Shown: positions 24,970 through 25,674 of the stretch, piece by piece
How positions within the stretch are numbered: the first letter of the stretch is position 1
How the letters are laid out: the number at the start of each line of letters is the position of its first letter
NCBI GenBank assembly: GCA_036257595.1
Contig: DATAFF010000114.1
Coordinates: 1-25,674 of the forward strand
DNA: 25,674 bases
From: DATAFF01 sp036257595
Lineage (GTDB): Bacteria > Pseudomonadota > Alphaproteobacteria > Rhizobiales > Aestuariivirgaceae
Direction: 5' to 3'
Program-made: the position numbers and the translations under genes
Notes under the pieces: generated by a model
Databases searched by the model: none
The model's input: only the letters and a program-made list of their open reading frames with translations
Told to the model about the DNA's origin: nothing

Positions 24970-25494
24970 GGGGTTCAGGCTCCTCCTGTTGATCGGATCG
25001 TGGCAGGAACATGCTTAATAGTTTGTTGGGTTAGGATGCTGGATTTTCCTCAGAAAATAGCCATTTTTGGAAGAGACGCTTAGCATGAGTCAGCATTTTG
25101 TCAGCACCGGAAGATAAAAATCCGCCGGCACGATAAGGTACTGGCCGACTTTCGTCCCCTATGTTCCCTAAACGAGGGCGCGCCCCGCGCTACAGGGTGG
25201 CTGCGGAAACCACTATTCACAATCGAGCAGTGCTGCGATCAGAAAACGGGGCGGCAGTCTGGTTTTGCTGCCCCCCATGGCTCGCGTTGCACCGCGATCT
25301 ATGAGCGGGGCCGTAATATGAGATAGAAATCCACAAAATGGCTTCATCGATTTGTGCGGATAATCAAATTATTCCTAATCTGGGGGTCACGAGCAAAACC
25401 TTCGGCGGTACCAGCTCCGATCCGACGGGGGGATTTACCGCAGCCAATCCTCCACAACTCTCTCGGCTTCGCTCGAGAGAACCGCGATCCAAAT
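24970..25494. other. 525-nt intergenic region without a recognisable gene
   Basis: This stretch holds no convincing gene on either strand. It is visibly richer in A and T than the rest of the window, especially 25010-25080 and 25315-25380. It contains a hairpin-like inverted repeat GGGCGGCAG/CTGCCCCCC (25249-25257 with 25268-25276, one mismatch), a perfect palindrome GGGCGCGCCC (25176-25185), and a 7-bp hairpin TCTCTCG/CGAGAGA (25459-25480) only 14 nt from the tRNA fragment. The left end must carry the aminopeptidase promoter on the minus strand; TATTAA around 25014-25019 is a weak -10 candidate. Confidence 0.6.
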
Positions 25495-25543
25495 CTGACT
25501 CTTAATCAGCGGGTCACGGGTTCGAATCCTGTTACACCCACCA
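25495..25543 (+). pseudogene. 3' fragment of a tRNA-Lys(CTT) gene, probable attachment-site scar
   Basis: CTGACTCTTAATCAG (25495-25509) is a tRNA anticodon arm with loop CTCTTAA and anticodon CTT, that is lysine. It is followed by a variable loop, a T arm with ACGGG/CCTGT stem and TTCGAAT loop, acceptor strand TACACCC, discriminator A and encoded CCA (25541-25543). The 5' half is absent: no D arm or matching GGGTGTA acceptor strand occurs upstream, and homology stops exactly at the anticodon stem (25494 and 25510 do not pair). Such 3' pieces are what tRNA-targeting integrases leave at one end of an inserted element. It cannot make a functional tRNA as it stands. Confidence 0.8.
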
Positions 25544-25589
25544 ACTGAAACAAGGCGTTAGTTCCAAACCTTGAAACTTGAGAAAGTGC

Positions 25590-25611
25590 CGCGTCACCAC
25601 CGCGTCACCAC
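25590..25611. repeat. Perfect 11-bp tandem repeat next to the tRNA fragment
   Basis: CGCGTCACCAC occurs twice with no spacer (25590-25600 and 25601-25611), 46 nt beyond the tRNA 3' end. Direct repeats at this distance from an attachment core are often arm-type sites for a tyrosine recombinase or its excision factor. That use is inferred. The remaining bases to 25674 are AT-rich and show no gene. Confidence 0.6.
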
Positions 25612-25674
25612 GTGCAGTTTGTGTGAAATATATAGTGCAAGTTGATTGAAAGAAATCGCACGCATAGCTCGCCC

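Noticed and set aside
25354..25548. A 64-codon open frame ending RVTGSNPVTPTN
   Set aside because: Its C-terminus is simply the translation of the tRNA T arm and CCA end, a well-known false protein pattern.
25495..25674. Permuted or intron-split tRNA as an explanation for the missing 5' half
   Set aside because: No GGGTGTA-like acceptor strand or proper D arm follows in the remaining 130 nt. The 5' side of the anticodon stem is already present, which does not fit a group I intron in the anticodon loop.
1..25674. CRISPR arrays, insertion sequences or transposase genes
   Set aside because: I found no regularly spaced repeats, terminal inverted repeats around a gene, or transposase motifs in the window. 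The only mobile-element sign is the tRNA scar at the right end.

Overview
The window looks like a chromosomal segment of a high-GC alphaproteobacterium, most likely Hyphomicrobiales (Rhizobiales). This rests on protein style and gene neighbourhoods: an SRP RNA-dnaX-ybaB-recR block whose DnaX lacks the usual zinc-finger cysteines, prephenate dehydratase divergent from a membrane-anchored CycM-type cytochrome c, an ExoD protein, and a YejABEF transporter. I ran no database search, so genus-level identity is not claimed. Nearly all of the first 25 kb is tightly packed coding sequence.

Layout. (1) 1-5453, plus strand: the tail of an unidentified gene overlaps an acyl-CoA dehydrogenase, followed by a PotFGHI-type putrescine/polyamine ABC importer (binding protein, ATPase, two permeases). 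(2) 5538-7232, plus: NAD-type glyceraldehyde-3-phosphate dehydrogenase and ribulose-phosphate 3-epimerase. (3) 7219-11379, minus: a lone TadG-like von Willebrand A protein, then (upstream of it in the transcription direction) recR, ybaB, dnaX and the small SRP RNA gene with a good sigma-70-like promoter. (4) 11507-13053, plus: exoD and nudC, translationally overlapped. (5) 13065-13937, minus: pheA; 14110-14661, plus: cytochrome c. (6) 14767-22349, plus: two tandem YejA-like binding proteins and yejB, yejE, yejF. (7) 22386-24969, minus: M17 leucyl aminopeptidase, a small MarR-type regulator and a cytoplasmic NlpC/P60 cell-wall peptidase in one operon facing yejF. (8) 24970-25674: a more AT-rich stretch with no convincing gene, ending in a 49-nt 3' fragment of a tRNA-Lys(CTT) gene followed by a perfect 11-bp tandem repeat, which looks like an integration scar.

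How the genes may work together. The most interesting functional grouping is regions 6 and 7. A Yej-type oligopeptide importer with two binding proteins faces a cytoplasmic NlpC/P60 peptidase and an aminopeptidase, with a MarR regulator between them. In Agrobacterium the YejBEF permease works with a YejA-like protein (YepA) to import murein peptides, so this locus can be read as a candidate muropeptide salvage module. That role is inference. The other regions are ordinary housekeeping or transport genes. The right edge probably marks a boundary with, or remnant of, an integrated element that lies mostly outside the window.
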